Source: Streptomyces diastatochromogenes (lineage in GTDB: Bacteria; Actinomycetota; Actinomycetes; Streptomycetales; Streptomycetaceae). From it: 64,000 nucleotides of DNA. Location of the stretch: the NCBI GenBank assembly GCA_026913215.1, contig JAPTYK010000002.1, positions 62,001 to 126,000 of the forward strand, written 5' to 3'. Position 1 is the first letter of the stretch; each line of letters opens with the position of its first letter. Shown here in pieces: positions 25,802-34,179 of this stretch. Both the position numbers and the translations under genes were made by a program. Under the pieces are notes generated by a model. That model worked only from the letters and a program-made list of their open reading frames with translations, was not told the origin of the DNA and made no database searches.

Positions 25802-26986
25802 GTGTTCACCTCCCCGGCCGACCCTTGGCTGGCGTCGGAGACAGCCGCGCTCGTGCAGCGAAACGGCCTGGTCCTGCGACTGGACGGCCGGGCAATGCCG
25901 GATCCGGCGTCCGTCTTCCGCACCTTCGCCCGGGAGCTGTCGTTCCCCGGCTACTTCGGCCACAACTGGGACGCGCGCGTGGACTGCCTTCACGACTGGC
26001 ACGGTCCCGGCTATGGGGACCAGGACCTCGCGATTCTGATCGAGCACGCGGACGACCTGCTGGAATCGGACTTCCTCGGGCTGTTCGTATCGGTTCTCGC
26101 TCAGGCAGCCCGGCACGCCAACCTCCGCCTGGACGCCGACGGTGAGCTCGACGAGTGGCGGCAGCGCATCGCCCAGCACTTCGTCTTCCTCCTGGACCGC
26201 ACTGCACCCGCTGCCTTCGCGGAGCAGGCGGCCCGTGGCATGGACGTGGCGGTGGCGCTCTCGGACGGTCGCCTGCTCGCCAGCCTGACCGATGTCGACC
26301 GGCCCGGTGGAGATCCCGTGTCCGCCCCTTGGGTGGCCGGCCCGCTCTCCTTCGCGGACGAGGAGATCCTCAGCGGCAGGAGCGCCGAGGCCGTCAAGCT
26401 GTTCCGAGACCGTCTCGGCTGCTCGATCCATGAGGCCCTGGACATTCTCCAGTCCCGCTCCGAGTACCTGCGCCGCAAAGCTGGCCCCGCTGTTGCAGGA
26501 GCCCTTGAGGTACGGCGTCCCTCCCGAAACCTCTCGAAATGTGCGGGAGGGGCGCTCGTCGTGGCGCAGACCTGTTTCAGCCGATGTCGGCTGTCGACCG
26601 GGTCATCGCGTCTGCCAGTAGTGGTCCCGCCAACTCCCGCAGCTGTACTGGATCGCCCAGGCCGCCTCGGCCGTGCTTCCGTCGAGGATCGCAAGACACT
26701 TGTTGCTGTTGCGGTTCCTGATGTGCCAGCCGTGTGTGTTGGCGTCGTAATCCGTTTCGCGCCAGTACTGGTCCGGATACGGCTTGGGCTGCCCGCACGG
26801 GTACTGCGTGATCCAGGCGTAGTCGTCCATGGAAGCGCCGTCCACCGACAAGCACAGGCCGCTGTGCCGGTTGATGATCTTGTACCAGGCCGCGCCGGTC
26901 GCGTCGGTCTCCACGTACGCGCGGTACCAGAACTGATCGGCGTAGCCCTCGCAGCTGAACTGGTTGAGGTACTCGAAACTCGTTGA
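25802..26986 (+). CDS. barstar-family protein with uncertain C-terminus
   Basis: Best start is GTG 25802 (WVVFTSPADPW), though no good ribosome site is seen. Residues about 15-115 carry the barstar signature: LVLRLDGRAMPDPASVFRTF, then FPGYFGHNWDARVDCLHDW. A second domain of about 100 residues follows (MDVAVALSDGRLLASLTDVD to CSIHEALDILQSRSEYLRR). Barstar-like proteins inhibit ribonuclease toxins. Beyond about codon 235 the frame runs antisense through the lectin gene, so the true stop was probably lost by a frame change near 26480. Confidence 0.65.
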   Translation: MFTSPADPWLASETAALVQRNGLVLRLDGRAMPDPASVFRTFARELSFPGYFGHNWDARVDCLHDWHGPGYGDQDLAILIEHADDLLESDFLGLFVSVLAQAARHANLRLDADGELDEWRQRIAQHFVFLLDRTAPAAFAEQAARGMDVAVALSDGRLLASLTDVDRPGGDPVSAPWVAGPLSFADEEILSGRSAEAVKLFRDRLGCSIHEALDILQSRSEYLRRKAGPAVAGALEVRRPSRNLSKCAGGALVVAQTCFSRCRLSTGSSRLPVVVPPTPAAVLDRPGRLGRASVEDRKTLVAVAVPDVPAVCVGVVIRFAPVLVRIRLGLPARVLRDPGVVVHGSAVHRQAQAAVPVDDLVPGRAGRVGLHVRAVPELIGVALAAELVEVLETR

Positions 26987-27130
26987 CGCAGCCGGTACGG
27001 ACAGGCATTTGCCCGAGTTCATGTTCACCAGCTTGTAGTCTCCGGGGTCAGCGTGACTGGTGCCCGCCAAGCTGACGACCAGGGTGACCGAAGCACACAA
27101 GGCTCCGCCCAGCTGCCGTAAAGGTCTCAT
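26603..27130 (-). CDS. secreted ricin-type beta-trefoil lectin
   Basis: 175 residues. Signal peptide MRPLRQLGGALCASVTLVVSLAG cut after TSHA, then three trefoil subdomains: YKLVNMNSGKCLSV...FSC, YKIINRHSGLCLSV...QYPC and WHIRNRNSNKCLAI...QYSC, each with paired Cys and the Q-x-W-like packing motif. It is a free carbohydrate-binding protein with no catalytic domain. Confidence 0.85.
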   Translation of the reverse strand: MRPLRQLGGALCASVTLVVSLAGTSHADPGDYKLVNMNSGKCLSVPAASTSFEYLNQFSCEGYADQFWYRAYVETDATGAAWYKIINRHSGLCLSVDGASMDDYAWITQYPCGQPKPYPDQYWRETDYDANTHGWHIRNRNSNKCLAILDGSTAEAAWAIQYSCGSWRDHYWQTR

Positions 27131-27499
27131 GCCTTGCCCTCCCTGAGGATCGAGCCCCCACGGTGAGGTGGGCGACTTCAGGTAGCAAGACACCCGCTGC
27201 CGGATCGAGACGACGAGTGCGCAACTTGTCCAGTTCCAGATGCCGATTGGCCGACTCCGTCGGTTGCCGTCGGTTGCCGTCGGTCTCGCGCTCGCGGGAC
27301 GTGACGACGCCCGGATGCCAGATATCTGATACCGGATACCGGATGCTTTCGGGGTGCCGGTCAGCCGGAACATGCTGCTGAGGCTGACCACCTCCCTGCC
27401 TGATCCGCCCAGCGCCACGCCCCACGTGGTCGGTGTGGACGAATTCACGCAGCTCAGGGGGACCGGATCTGCCGAACGCCATCAGACGGCGGCCGATCG
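27131..27499. other. intergenic with short repeats, no gene seen
   Basis: Contains three gtcggttgcc copies near 27258-27288 and a gataccggata direct repeat near 27328-27345. Presumably holds the lectin promoter. Confidence 0.4.
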
Positions 27500-27916
27500 T
27501 CACGCCTTCTTGGCGTCGATGTCGGTGATCAGGCCCTCGATGAGGCTCTTGATCTCGTCGCGGATGGGGCGGACGGCCTCGACGCCCTGGCCGGCGGGGT
27601 CGTCCAGTTGCCAGTCGAGGTAGGTCTTGCCGGGGAAGTACGGGCAGGCGTCGCCGCAGCCCATGGTGATGATGTAGTCGGACGCCTGGGCGGCTTCGGG
27701 GGTGAGGACCTTGGGCTTCTGGTCGGAGATGTCGATGCCGACCTCGGCCATGGCGGCCACGGCGGCCGGGTTGACCTGGTTGCCCGGGAGGGAGCCCGCG
27801 GAGCGGACCTCGACGCGGTCTCCGGCGAGGTGGCGCAGGAATCCGGCGGCCATCTGGGAGCGGCCGGCGTTGTGGACGCAGACGAAGAGCACGGAGGCGA
27901 GCGGGGTCTCGGGCAT
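27500..27916 (-). CDS. arsC: arsenate reductase, low-molecular-weight phosphatase type
   Basis: 138 residues. The P-loop FVCVHNAGRSQMAAGFL (Cys near residue 12) and the redox Cys in ITMGCGDACPYFPG, followed by the DWQLDDPAGQGVEAVRPIRDEI Asp loop, are those of the thioredoxin- or mycothiol-linked ArsC class. It reduces arsenate to arsenite in the cytoplasm. Divergent from arsR at 28127; the gap holds the likely operator. Confidence 0.93.
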   Translation of the reverse strand: MPETPLASVLFVCVHNAGRSQMAAGFLRHLAGDRVEVRSAGSLPGNQVNPAAVAAMAEVGIDISDQKPKVLTPEAAQASDYIITMGCGDACPYFPGKTYLDWQLDDPAGQGVEAVRPIRDEIKSLIEGLITDIDAKKA

Positions 27917-28076
27917 CGGTTGTTCCTCGAAGAGGGAGCGGTGTGAGGGAAAGCTGCGGGTGTGGTGCCGGGGCGCGGCGGAGCCAGAGCGGGAGCTGGT
28001 GCCGGTGCCGGTGCCGGGACTCGGCGGAGCTGGCGCCAGCGCCAGCGCCGGTGTCGGGTCTTGCGGCCTTCAGGAC

Positions 28077-28112
28077 GAATCAGTCTCAGTTGATATCAGC
28101 TGAGGCTGATGT
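28077..28112. promoter_or_regulatory. putative ArsR operator between arsC and arsR
   Basis: Interleaved dyads around TCAGTTGATATCAGCTGA and the following GCTGATGTGAG. AT-richer than its surroundings and placed just before the arsR start, as expected for autoregulation. Confidence 0.5.
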
Positions 28113-28126
28113 GAGAGTATCAGTCC

Positions 28127-28441
28127 ATGATGACGTCAGTCGACACTGATCTGATCCGGGTGCTGGGCGACCCCCTGCGCCTCCAGATCGTGACCCTGCT
28201 CGCCCGCGAGACGCTGTGCACCACCCACCTGGTAGAGGAGACCGGCGCCAAGCAGACCAATCTCTCCAACCACCTGAGAGTTCTGCGCGAGGCCGGGGTC
28301 GTGGACACGGAGCCGTGCGGCCGGTTCACCTACTACCGGCTCAAGCCGGACGTCATCGAGCAGCTCGCCGGTCAGTTCGCCGCCCTCGCGCAGACCGCGC
28401 GGCTGACCGCCGAGGCGAACTTCAAGCGTTCCTGCCCCTGA
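28127..28441 (+). CDS. arsR: ArsR-family metalloregulator
   Basis: 104 residues. Winged helix: IRVLGDPLRLQIVTLLARE, TTHLVEETGAKQTNLSNHLRVLREAGVV, CGRFTYYRL. Cysteines in ETLCTTHL, EPCGRF and at the C-terminus (RSCP) differ from the classic ELCVCDL pair, so the arsenite site is of an alternative type. It probably represses arsC and the downstream aquaporin-arsO unit. Confidence 0.9.
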   Translation: MMTSVDTDLIRVLGDPLRLQIVTLLARETLCTTHLVEETGAKQTNLSNHLRVLREAGVVDTEPCGRFTYYRLKPDVIEQLAGQFAALAQTARLTAEANFKRSCP

Positions 28442-28519
28442 CCCTGCCCGTCGCCTGCCTTACCCGCTTCATCTGCCGCACCCGCCGCACCTGCCTCACC
28501 CGCCGAGGAGATCCAGCCC

Positions 28520-29289
28520 GTGACCGCCACCGAGCCCGCCGCGAGCGACGCCATAGCCGCCGACCCGTCGCCGCGCCCGCGCCCGGCGCCACCCCGCCCC
28601 GTACGCCGCTCGCCGCCCGAGCGGCTGCCGAGCTCGTCGGTACGGCGGCGCTGGTGGCCGTCGTCGTGGGCTCCGGCATCCAGGCCGCGAAGCTCACCGA
28701 CGACGTCGCGCTGCAGCTTCTCGCCAACTCCATGGCCACGGTCTTCGGTCTCGGTGTCCTGATCGTCCTCCTCGGCCCGGTCTCCGGTGCGCACTTCAAC
28801 CCGGCCGTCACCCTGGCCGAGTGGTGGAGTGCCCGCCGTGGCGGTGCCGGTGTGAACGGTCGCGAGTTCGCCGTGTACGTCCCCGCCCAGATCGTGGGCG
28901 CGGTTCTCGGCGCGATGCTGGCGGACGGGATGTTCGGCGAGCCGCTGGTGAAGTGGTCCACGCACGACCGTTCCGCCGGGAATCTGCTGCTCGGTGAGGT
29001 CGTGGCGACGGCCGGGCTGATCCTGTTGGTCTTCGGGCTGGCCCGGACGGACCGTCTCCGTTTCGCGCCCGTCGCCGTCGCCTCGTACATCGGTGCCGCC
29101 TACTGGTTCACCTCGTCCACGTCCTTCGCCAATCCGGCGGTGACGATCGGCCGGGCGTTCACCGACACCTTCGCGGGCATCGCCCCCGCCTCGGTGCCCG
29201 GCTTCGTCGGCATGCAGCTCATCGGCGCGGTCGTGGGCCTGGCCCTGGTCGCGGTCATTTTCATGCGTGGGAAGGCGGACGCCGAGTGA
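28520..29289 (+). pseudogene. aquaporin/MIP-family channel of the arsenic island, one frame break
   Basis: Start GTG 28520 has CGAGGAGA upstream but opens a different frame (TATEPAASDAIAADPSPRP) from the channel, which has no start of its own; one base missing in the C-rich stretch 28570-28615 joins them. The channel has six hydrophobic segments and both half-helix motifs, HFNPAVTLAEW and FANPAVTIGRAF. Aquaglyceroporins of this kind (AqpS in Sinorhizobium) let arsenite leave down its gradient. Ends in a GTGA overlap with arsO. Confidence 0.8.
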
Positions 29290-30341
29290 CCCAGGTCGTG
29301 GACGTGGTGGTGATCGGCGGCGGTCAGTCCGGGCTCGCCGCCGGGTATCACCTGCGCCGCCTGGGCCTGGACTTCGCGATCCTCGATGCCCGGCAGACGC
29401 CGGGTGGTGCCTGGCCGCAGACCTGGGACTCCCTCCGTCTCTTCTCGCCCGCCGCGTACTCCTCCCTCCCCGGCCGCCTCATGCCCCCGCAGCCGGGGGA
29501 GGCGTACCCGGACGCCGCCCACGTCGTCGCGTACCTCACCGAGTACGAGCAGCGGTACGAGCTCCCCGTCCACCGTCCCGTACGCGTGGCCGGTGTGCAC
29601 CGCGACGGCGAACTCCTGCGCGTCGAGACCGACTCCGGAGCCTGGCTCGCCCGTGCGGTCATCAGCGCCACGGGTACCTGGTCACGCCCCTTCGTCCCCG
29701 CCGTTTCCGGCCGTACGGAGTTCCAGGGCGCCCAGCTCCACACGGTGGAGTACCGCCGCCCGCGCGACTTCGCGGGCCAGAAGGTGATCGTGGTCGGCGG
29801 CGGCAACTCCGGCGCCCAGATCGCCGCCGACCTCGCGTACGACACCGAGCTGACCTGGGTCACCCCGCGCGAACCGCGCTACCTCGCCGACGACATCGAC
29901 GGCCGCGCCCTGTTCGACCACGCCACCGCACGCCGTCGTGCCCTCGACGAAGGCCGTACCGACACCGGCGGCGTCGCCTCCCTCGGAGACATCGTCGCCG
30001 TGGCGCCGGTACGGGCCGCTCGCGACGCGGGCCTGCTCAAGGCCCAGCCGATGTTCGACCGGATCACCGAGACCGGGGTCGCCTGGGCCGACGGCATGAC
30101 GGCCGAGGCGGACGTCATCATCTGGTGCACCGGCTTCCGCCCCGCCCTCACCCACCTCGCGCCGCTCGGCCTGCGCGGACCCCGTGGCCGCATCCCCACG
30201 GACGGCACCCAGGCTCTCGGCGAGCCGCGGCTCCACCTCCTCGGCTACGGCGACTGGACCGGCCCCGCCTCCGCCACCCTCATCGGCGTCGGCCGCCCGG
30301 CACGCGAGGCCGCACGGCAGATCGCGGACCTGCTGCGCTGA
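29286..30341 (+). CDS. arsO: ArsO-like flavin monooxygenase
   Basis: 351 residues; GTG start overlaps the stop of the aquaporin gene. Two Rossmann folds: VVVIGGGQSGLAAGYHLRR (FAD) and KVIVVGGGNSGAQIAADLA (NADPH), with the conserved TGTWSRPFVP between and IIWCTGFRPAL late. This is the arrangement of class B flavoprotein monooxygenases; the family member named ArsO is found in arsenic operons, and its substrate is still uncertain. Confidence 0.85.
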   Translation: MTQVVDVVVIGGGQSGLAAGYHLRRLGLDFAILDARQTPGGAWPQTWDSLRLFSPAAYSSLPGRLMPPQPGEAYPDAAHVVAYLTEYEQRYELPVHRPVRVAGVHRDGELLRVETDSGAWLARAVISATGTWSRPFVPAVSGRTEFQGAQLHTVEYRRPRDFAGQKVIVVGGGNSGAQIAADLAYDTELTWVTPREPRYLADDIDGRALFDHATARRRALDEGRTDTGGVASLGDIVAVAPVRAARDAGLLKAQPMFDRITETGVAWADGMTAEADVIIWCTGFRPALTHLAPLGLRGPRGRIPTDGTQALGEPRLHLLGYGDWTGPASATLIGVGRPAREAARQIADLLR

Positions 30342-30362
30342 CCCTCCCGAGCCGCAGCCGGC

Positions 30363-30968
30363 TCAGCGCGCGACGCTCGCGGTGTCCACCCGGCGGACCA
30401 GGACGCTGAACGCCGTCGGCTGTTCCAGCGCCCCACACGCACGGAAACCCGCCTGGCGCGGCGGGCTTTCAGGAGACGGCAGGCTGCGCCGCTCGACCAG
30501 TACGACGTCACGCCAGACCCCGTGGTGGCGGCCGATGCGCTCGCGGGTGCCGATCACCCGGAAGCCGGCCCGTTGGTGGACGGCGAGGCTGGCGGCGTTC
30601 TCGGGGAAGATGCCGGACTGGATGGTCCAGATTCCGGCTGCCTCGGTGGAGTCGACGAGTGCCTTGAGCAGCGCGGAGGCGACGCCCCGGCCCCGGGCGT
30701 CGGGGTGGACGTAGACGGAGTGCTCGACGACGCCGGCGTACGCGGCCCGCTCGGAGACCTTGGTGGCGGCGACCCAGCCGAGGGCGTGGCCGGCCTCGTC
30801 GAGGGCGACGAAACGGTGCTCGGGCAGCTTGGCCGCGTCGAACTCCGCCCAGGTGGGGGCGGTGGTCTCGAAGGTGGCGTTGCCCTCGTCGATGCCGGCC
30901 TGGTAGATCGCGATCACTTCGGCGGCGTGTGCCGCTGTGAGCGGCACCACGAGGACGGGGGCGGTCAC
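30363..30968 (-). CDS. arsN1: GNAT N-acetyltransferase of the ArsN1 / phosphinothricin type
   Basis: GTG 30968 overlaps the arsR2 stop (GTGA). The body matches phosphinothricin acetyltransferase-like ArsN: IYQAGIDEGNATFETTAPTWAEFD, then VEHSVYVHPDARGRGVASALLKALV (acetyl-CoA loop) and RAGFRVIGTRERIGRHHGVWRDVVLVERR. ArsN1 enzymes acetylate arsinothricin or phosphinothricin. The C-terminus is about 35 residues longer than usual after VLVERR. Confidence 0.85.
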   Translation of the reverse strand: MTAPVLVVPLTAAHAAEVIAIYQAGIDEGNATFETTAPTWAEFDAAKLPEHRFVALDEAGHALGWVAATKVSERAAYAGVVEHSVYVHPDARGRGVASALLKALVDSTEAAGIWTIQSGIFPENAASLAVHQRAGFRVIGTRERIGRHHGVWRDVVLVERRSLPSPESPPRQAGFRACGALEQPTAFSVLVRRVDTASVAR

Positions 30969-31327
30969 GCGGTGGCGGCCTTGGTCAGCAGCTGCCCCAT
31001 GGCGGCCAGTACGGCGGGCTCGACGCGGTAGTAGACCCAGGTGCCGCGCCGCTCGGAGGAGAGCAGCCCGGCCTCCTTCAGCTTCTTCAGGTGGTGGGAG
31101 ACCGTGGGCTGCGAGACGCCGACGTCGGAGATGTCGCAGACGCACGCCTCGCCACCCTCGTGGGAGGCGACGGAGGAGAACAGTCGCAGGCGGACGGGGT
31201 CGCCGAGTGCCTTGAACATCTTCGCCGCCCGCTCCGCCTCCTCGGCCGTCAACGGGCGTTCGGCCAGCGGCGGGCAGCAGGGGGCGACGTCCGGCTGGAG
31301 GAGCGGCAACGCGGCGGCATTCGACAT
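30965..31327 (-). CDS. arsR2: second ArsR-family regulator, CxC type
   Basis: 120 residues from ATG 31327. N-terminal Cys pair (DVAPCCPP), then AAKMFKALGDPVRLRLFSSVASHEGGEACVCDISD, with the classic CVC arsenite ligands at the start of the recognition helix, and SQPTVSHHLKKLKEAGLL. Together with arsN it forms a two-gene operon divergent from the flavoprotein at 31529. Its start codon lies inside the candidate operator 31321-31350. Confidence 0.9.
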   Translation of the reverse strand: MSNAAALPLLQPDVAPCCPPLAERPLTAEEAERAAKMFKALGDPVRLRLFSSVASHEGGEACVCDISDVGVSQPTVSHHLKKLKEAGLLSSERRGTWVYYRVEPAVLAAMGQLLTKAATA

Positions 31328-31350
31328 GCATCTATGTTGACACATGTCGA
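31321..31350. promoter_or_regulatory. ArsR2 operator candidate, proximal copy
   Basis: TCGACATG (31321-31328) and CATGTCGA (31343-31350) form a perfect inverted repeat around TCTATGTTGACA. It overlaps the start codon of arsR2. The core recurs at 31447-31466. Confidence 0.65.
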
Positions 31351-31433
31351 ACCAGTCTTCGGGGGCGTTCCGGCCGGCCGGGGGCGGGCGCCTGGTGGGC
31401 CTTAGCTAGGGGCAGGGTCCCGACCAGCTCGCA

Positions 31434-31469
31434 ATATCGAGGAATGTCTATGTTGACGCATGTCGATAT
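31434..31469. promoter_or_regulatory. ArsR2 operator candidate, distal copy
   Basis: Contains the same TCTATGTTGAC[A/G]CATGTCGA core in the same orientation, plus ATATCGA / TCGATAT arms (31434-31440, 31463-31469). It lies about 60 bases before the flavoprotein gene. Confidence 0.6.
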
Positions 31470-31528
31470 GGGTGTCATGGTGGCCGCGTAAGCCATCGAC
31501 AGACGTCGAAGTAAAGAGGGGAACCGTC

Positions 31529-33057
31529 GTGAGCGCCACCGCCACCGCTACCGCTACCGCCACCGTCACCGACCCGCTGCCCGTCCTCGTGATCGGTGCC
31601 GGGCCCGTAGGCCTGGCCGCCGCGGCCCACCTCGTCGAGCGTGGTCTCGAACCGCTCGTCCTGGAGGCCGGACCGGTCGCGGGTGCGGCGGTACGCGAGT
31701 GGTCGCACGTCCGGCTGTTCTCCACCTGGGGCGAGGTCACGGACCCGGCCGCCGAGAAGCTGCTGGCCCCCACCGGCTGGGTGAAGCCCGACGCGAAGAC
31801 GTATCCGACCGGCGGTGACTGGGCGGAGAAGTACCTCCAGCCGCTGGCCGACGCTCTCGGCGACAAGGTCCGCTTCGGTGCGACGGTCACCGGTGTCTCC
31901 CGCGCAGGCCGTGACCGGATCGTCGACGCCGACCGCGAGACCCGGCCCTTCGTCGTCCACGTGGCCCATGCCGACGGACGCGAGGAGCGGCTCTTCGCCC
32001 GCGCGGTGATCGACGCCTCCGGCACCTGGGCCACCCCGAGCCCGGCCGGTGCCTCCGGCCTGCCGGCCCTCGGCGAGAAGGCCGCCGCCGACCGCGTCAC
32101 CTACCGTGTCCCCGATCTCAAGGACCCGGCCGCCCGTGCTCGTTTCGCGGGCAGGCGTACCGCCGTGATCGGCTCCGGAGCCTCCGCGTTCACGGCTCTC
32201 GCGTCGCTCGCGGACCTGGCCGAGTCCGAGGGCGGCGAGGGGACGAAGGCGGTCTGGATCCTGCGCCGTGGCATCTCCGGCTCCACCTTCGGCGGCGGCA
32301 CCGCCGACCAGCTGCCCGCCCGCGGCGCCCTCGGCCTCGCCGCCAAGGCCGCCGTCGACAAGGGCCACGCCGACGCCGTCACCGGCTTCCGTACGGAGGC
32401 GATCGCACGCGACGGGGACCGACTCGTCCTCGTGGCGGAGGACGGCCGCCGCCTCGACCCGGTCGACGAGGTCATCGTCCTCACCGGCTTCCGCCCCGAC
32501 CTCGCCTTCCTCGACGAGCTCCGCCTCGCCCTCGACGAGCGCCTCCAGGCCCCCCTCGCCCTCGCCCCGCTCATCGACCCCAACCAGCACTCCTGCGGCA
32601 CCGTCTACCCCACGGCGTCAAGGAGCTGTCCCACCCGGAGGAGGGCGTCTACCTCGTCGGCATGAAGTCCTACGGCCGCGCCCCGACCTTCCTCGCCCTC
32701 ACCGGCTACGAGCAGGTCCGCTCCGTCGTGGCCGCCATCGCCGGTGACCACGAGGCCGCCGAACGCGTCGAACTCGTCCTCCCGGAAACCGGAGTCTGCG
32801 GCGGCGCCGGCCTCTTCGACCAGCCGGACACGGACCAGCCGGACGTGGACCAGCCGGACACGGACCAGCCGGACACGGACCAGTCGGACACGGACCAGTC
32901 GGACACGCGGCAGCCGGACACGCGGCAGCCGGACACGCGGCAGCCGGACACGCGGCAGCCGGACACGGACCAGCCGGCGGAGAGCGGTGGCTGCTGCGCC
33001 CCGGCTCCGGCGTTGATCCAGCTCGGCACCGCCGCCCAGGCGCCGTCCTGCGGTTAG
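31529..33057 (+). pseudogene. NAD(P)-binding flavoprotein of the arsenic island, one frame break
   Basis: GTG 31529 follows AAAGAGGGGA. Rossmann motif PVLVIGAGPVGLAAAAHLVERG, second nucleotide site TAVIGSGASAFTALASL, and ELSHPEEGVYLVGMKSYGRAPTFL near the end, as in actinobacterial ArsO-like/flavin-containing proteins next to arsR. The frame breaks at about 32609 (VYP|HGVKELS); one extra C repairs it. The C-terminus holds ETGVCGGAG, a fivefold-residue repeat (32817-32975) and SGGCCAPAP, so two Cys sites are split by the repeat. About 508 residues. Confidence 0.75.
32817..32975. repeat. 15-bp in-frame repeat coding P-D-T-[D/R]-Q units
   Basis: About ten copies of cagccggacacggac or cagccggacacgcgg, giving DQPDTDQPDVDQPDT and RQPDTRQPDT runs between the two C-terminal cysteine motifs of the flavoprotein. 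Confidence 0.9.
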
Positions 33058-33210
33058 CCACCGACCTGCCCGCCCGGCATCAGGAGTGAGACAGCCTGCC
33101 CAGGGGGCGAACGCGCCTAAGAGTTGCCCCGTAACTGCTGGTCAGTTGAGCCGAGGGTGTCGTGGACCGCCCGTGGACTGGTGCGCGAGTGTCGAGGCAG
33201 ACTCGTGGTC

Positions 33211-33693
33211 ATGGTGCACCTACGAGTTCTCACGGCGCGCGACTGGCCGCTGTGGCGGGAGGTTCGCGTCGCTGCACTGAGCGAGGCACCTCATGCCTTC
33301 AAAGCCGGGCTCGCGGAATGGCACAACGGTGGAGAGGAGCGGTGGCGCGAGCGCTTGGCGATGCCCGCGACCTACAGCATCGTTGCGTTCCTGGACGGTC
33401 AAACCGTAGGGATGGCCGCAGGCCTTCCCGGGGATGGCGGCGTATGCGAGCTGAGGTCGGTGTGGGTCAGCCCCCAGGCGCGGGGCCGCAGGGTCGGAGA
33501 CCAGTTGATAGCGGCGGTCGAGGGATGGGCCCGGCAGAGGGGTGCTATGACTCTGAAGCTCGCGGTCCTGCCGGGCAACGAGCCCGCTGTCGCGCTGTAT
33601 CAACGCAACGGTTTCGTCGATACGGAAACACTCGGAGAGCTGTTGTCCGACGGCGTGACCCGGGAACGTCTGATGGTGAAGGTGCTTCGCTGA
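33211..33693 (+). CDS. GNAT-family N-acetyltransferase
   Basis: 160 residues from ATG 33211. GNAT core: RVLTARDWPLWREVRVAALSEAP, AGLPGDGGVCELRSVWVSPQARGRRVGDQLI (acetyl-CoA pyrophosphate loop Q/R-x-x-G-x-G/V) and AVLPGNEPAVALYQRNGF. Substrate not deducible; small-molecule or protein N-acetylation. Confidence 0.85.
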   Translation: MVHLRVLTARDWPLWREVRVAALSEAPHAFKAGLAEWHNGGEERWRERLAMPATYSIVAFLDGQTVGMAAGLPGDGGVCELRSVWVSPQARGRRVGDQLIAAVEGWARQRGAMTLKLAVLPGNEPAVALYQRNGFVDTETLGELLSDGVTRERLMVKVLR

Positions 33694-33814
33694 GAGGAGT
33701 GCGGGCGAGCAGGACGGATCAGCCACCGTGGGAGCGGTTGCCGTCGATCCGATGGCCACCGGTACTGCCCACGTCGGTGCGGCGGTGGGACGGCCCAGTC
33801 GAGATGATCTTGGC

Positions 33815-34177
33815 ATGGCTGGTGTGATCACGGCGTCGGAGCCGTCCTGGACACCCACGTTTACCGGGCTCAGTCCGCGACAGTTCGGCAGGCTGGTGAC
33901 GGTTTTGCGGCGCGAGGGCGCGGACGCGGTCCGCACGGGCCGGCCGTGGAGTCTTCCGCGGGAGGACCGGGCCCTGCTGGTCGCGGCGTACTGGCGCACG
34001 AACCTGACCACGCGGCAGATCGCTCCGCTGTTCGGGGTGTCCAAGTCGGCGGCGGACCGGATCATCGACCACCTCGGGCCGATGTTCGGGCTTCCGCCCC
34101 GCAAGCGGTTCACCAAGGACGCCGTGCTCATCGTGGACGGCGCCCTGGCTCCTACCCGGGACCTCCGACTGTCGTAG
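33815..34177 (+). pseudogene. truncated IS5-like (DDE_4) transposase
   Basis: Residues from MAGVITASEPSW to KDAVLIVDGALAPTRD form the N-terminal HTH part (LTTRQIAPLFGVSKSAADRI) and first catalytic Asp of Streptomyces transposases of this group; then the frame stops. The rest of the catalytic domain is absent. Confidence 0.7.
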
Positions 34178-34179
34178 CC

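Noticed and set aside
27500..33057. Arsenite efflux pump (ArsB or Acr3)
   Set aside because: The only polytopic protein is a six-helix channel with two NPA motifs, an aquaporin.
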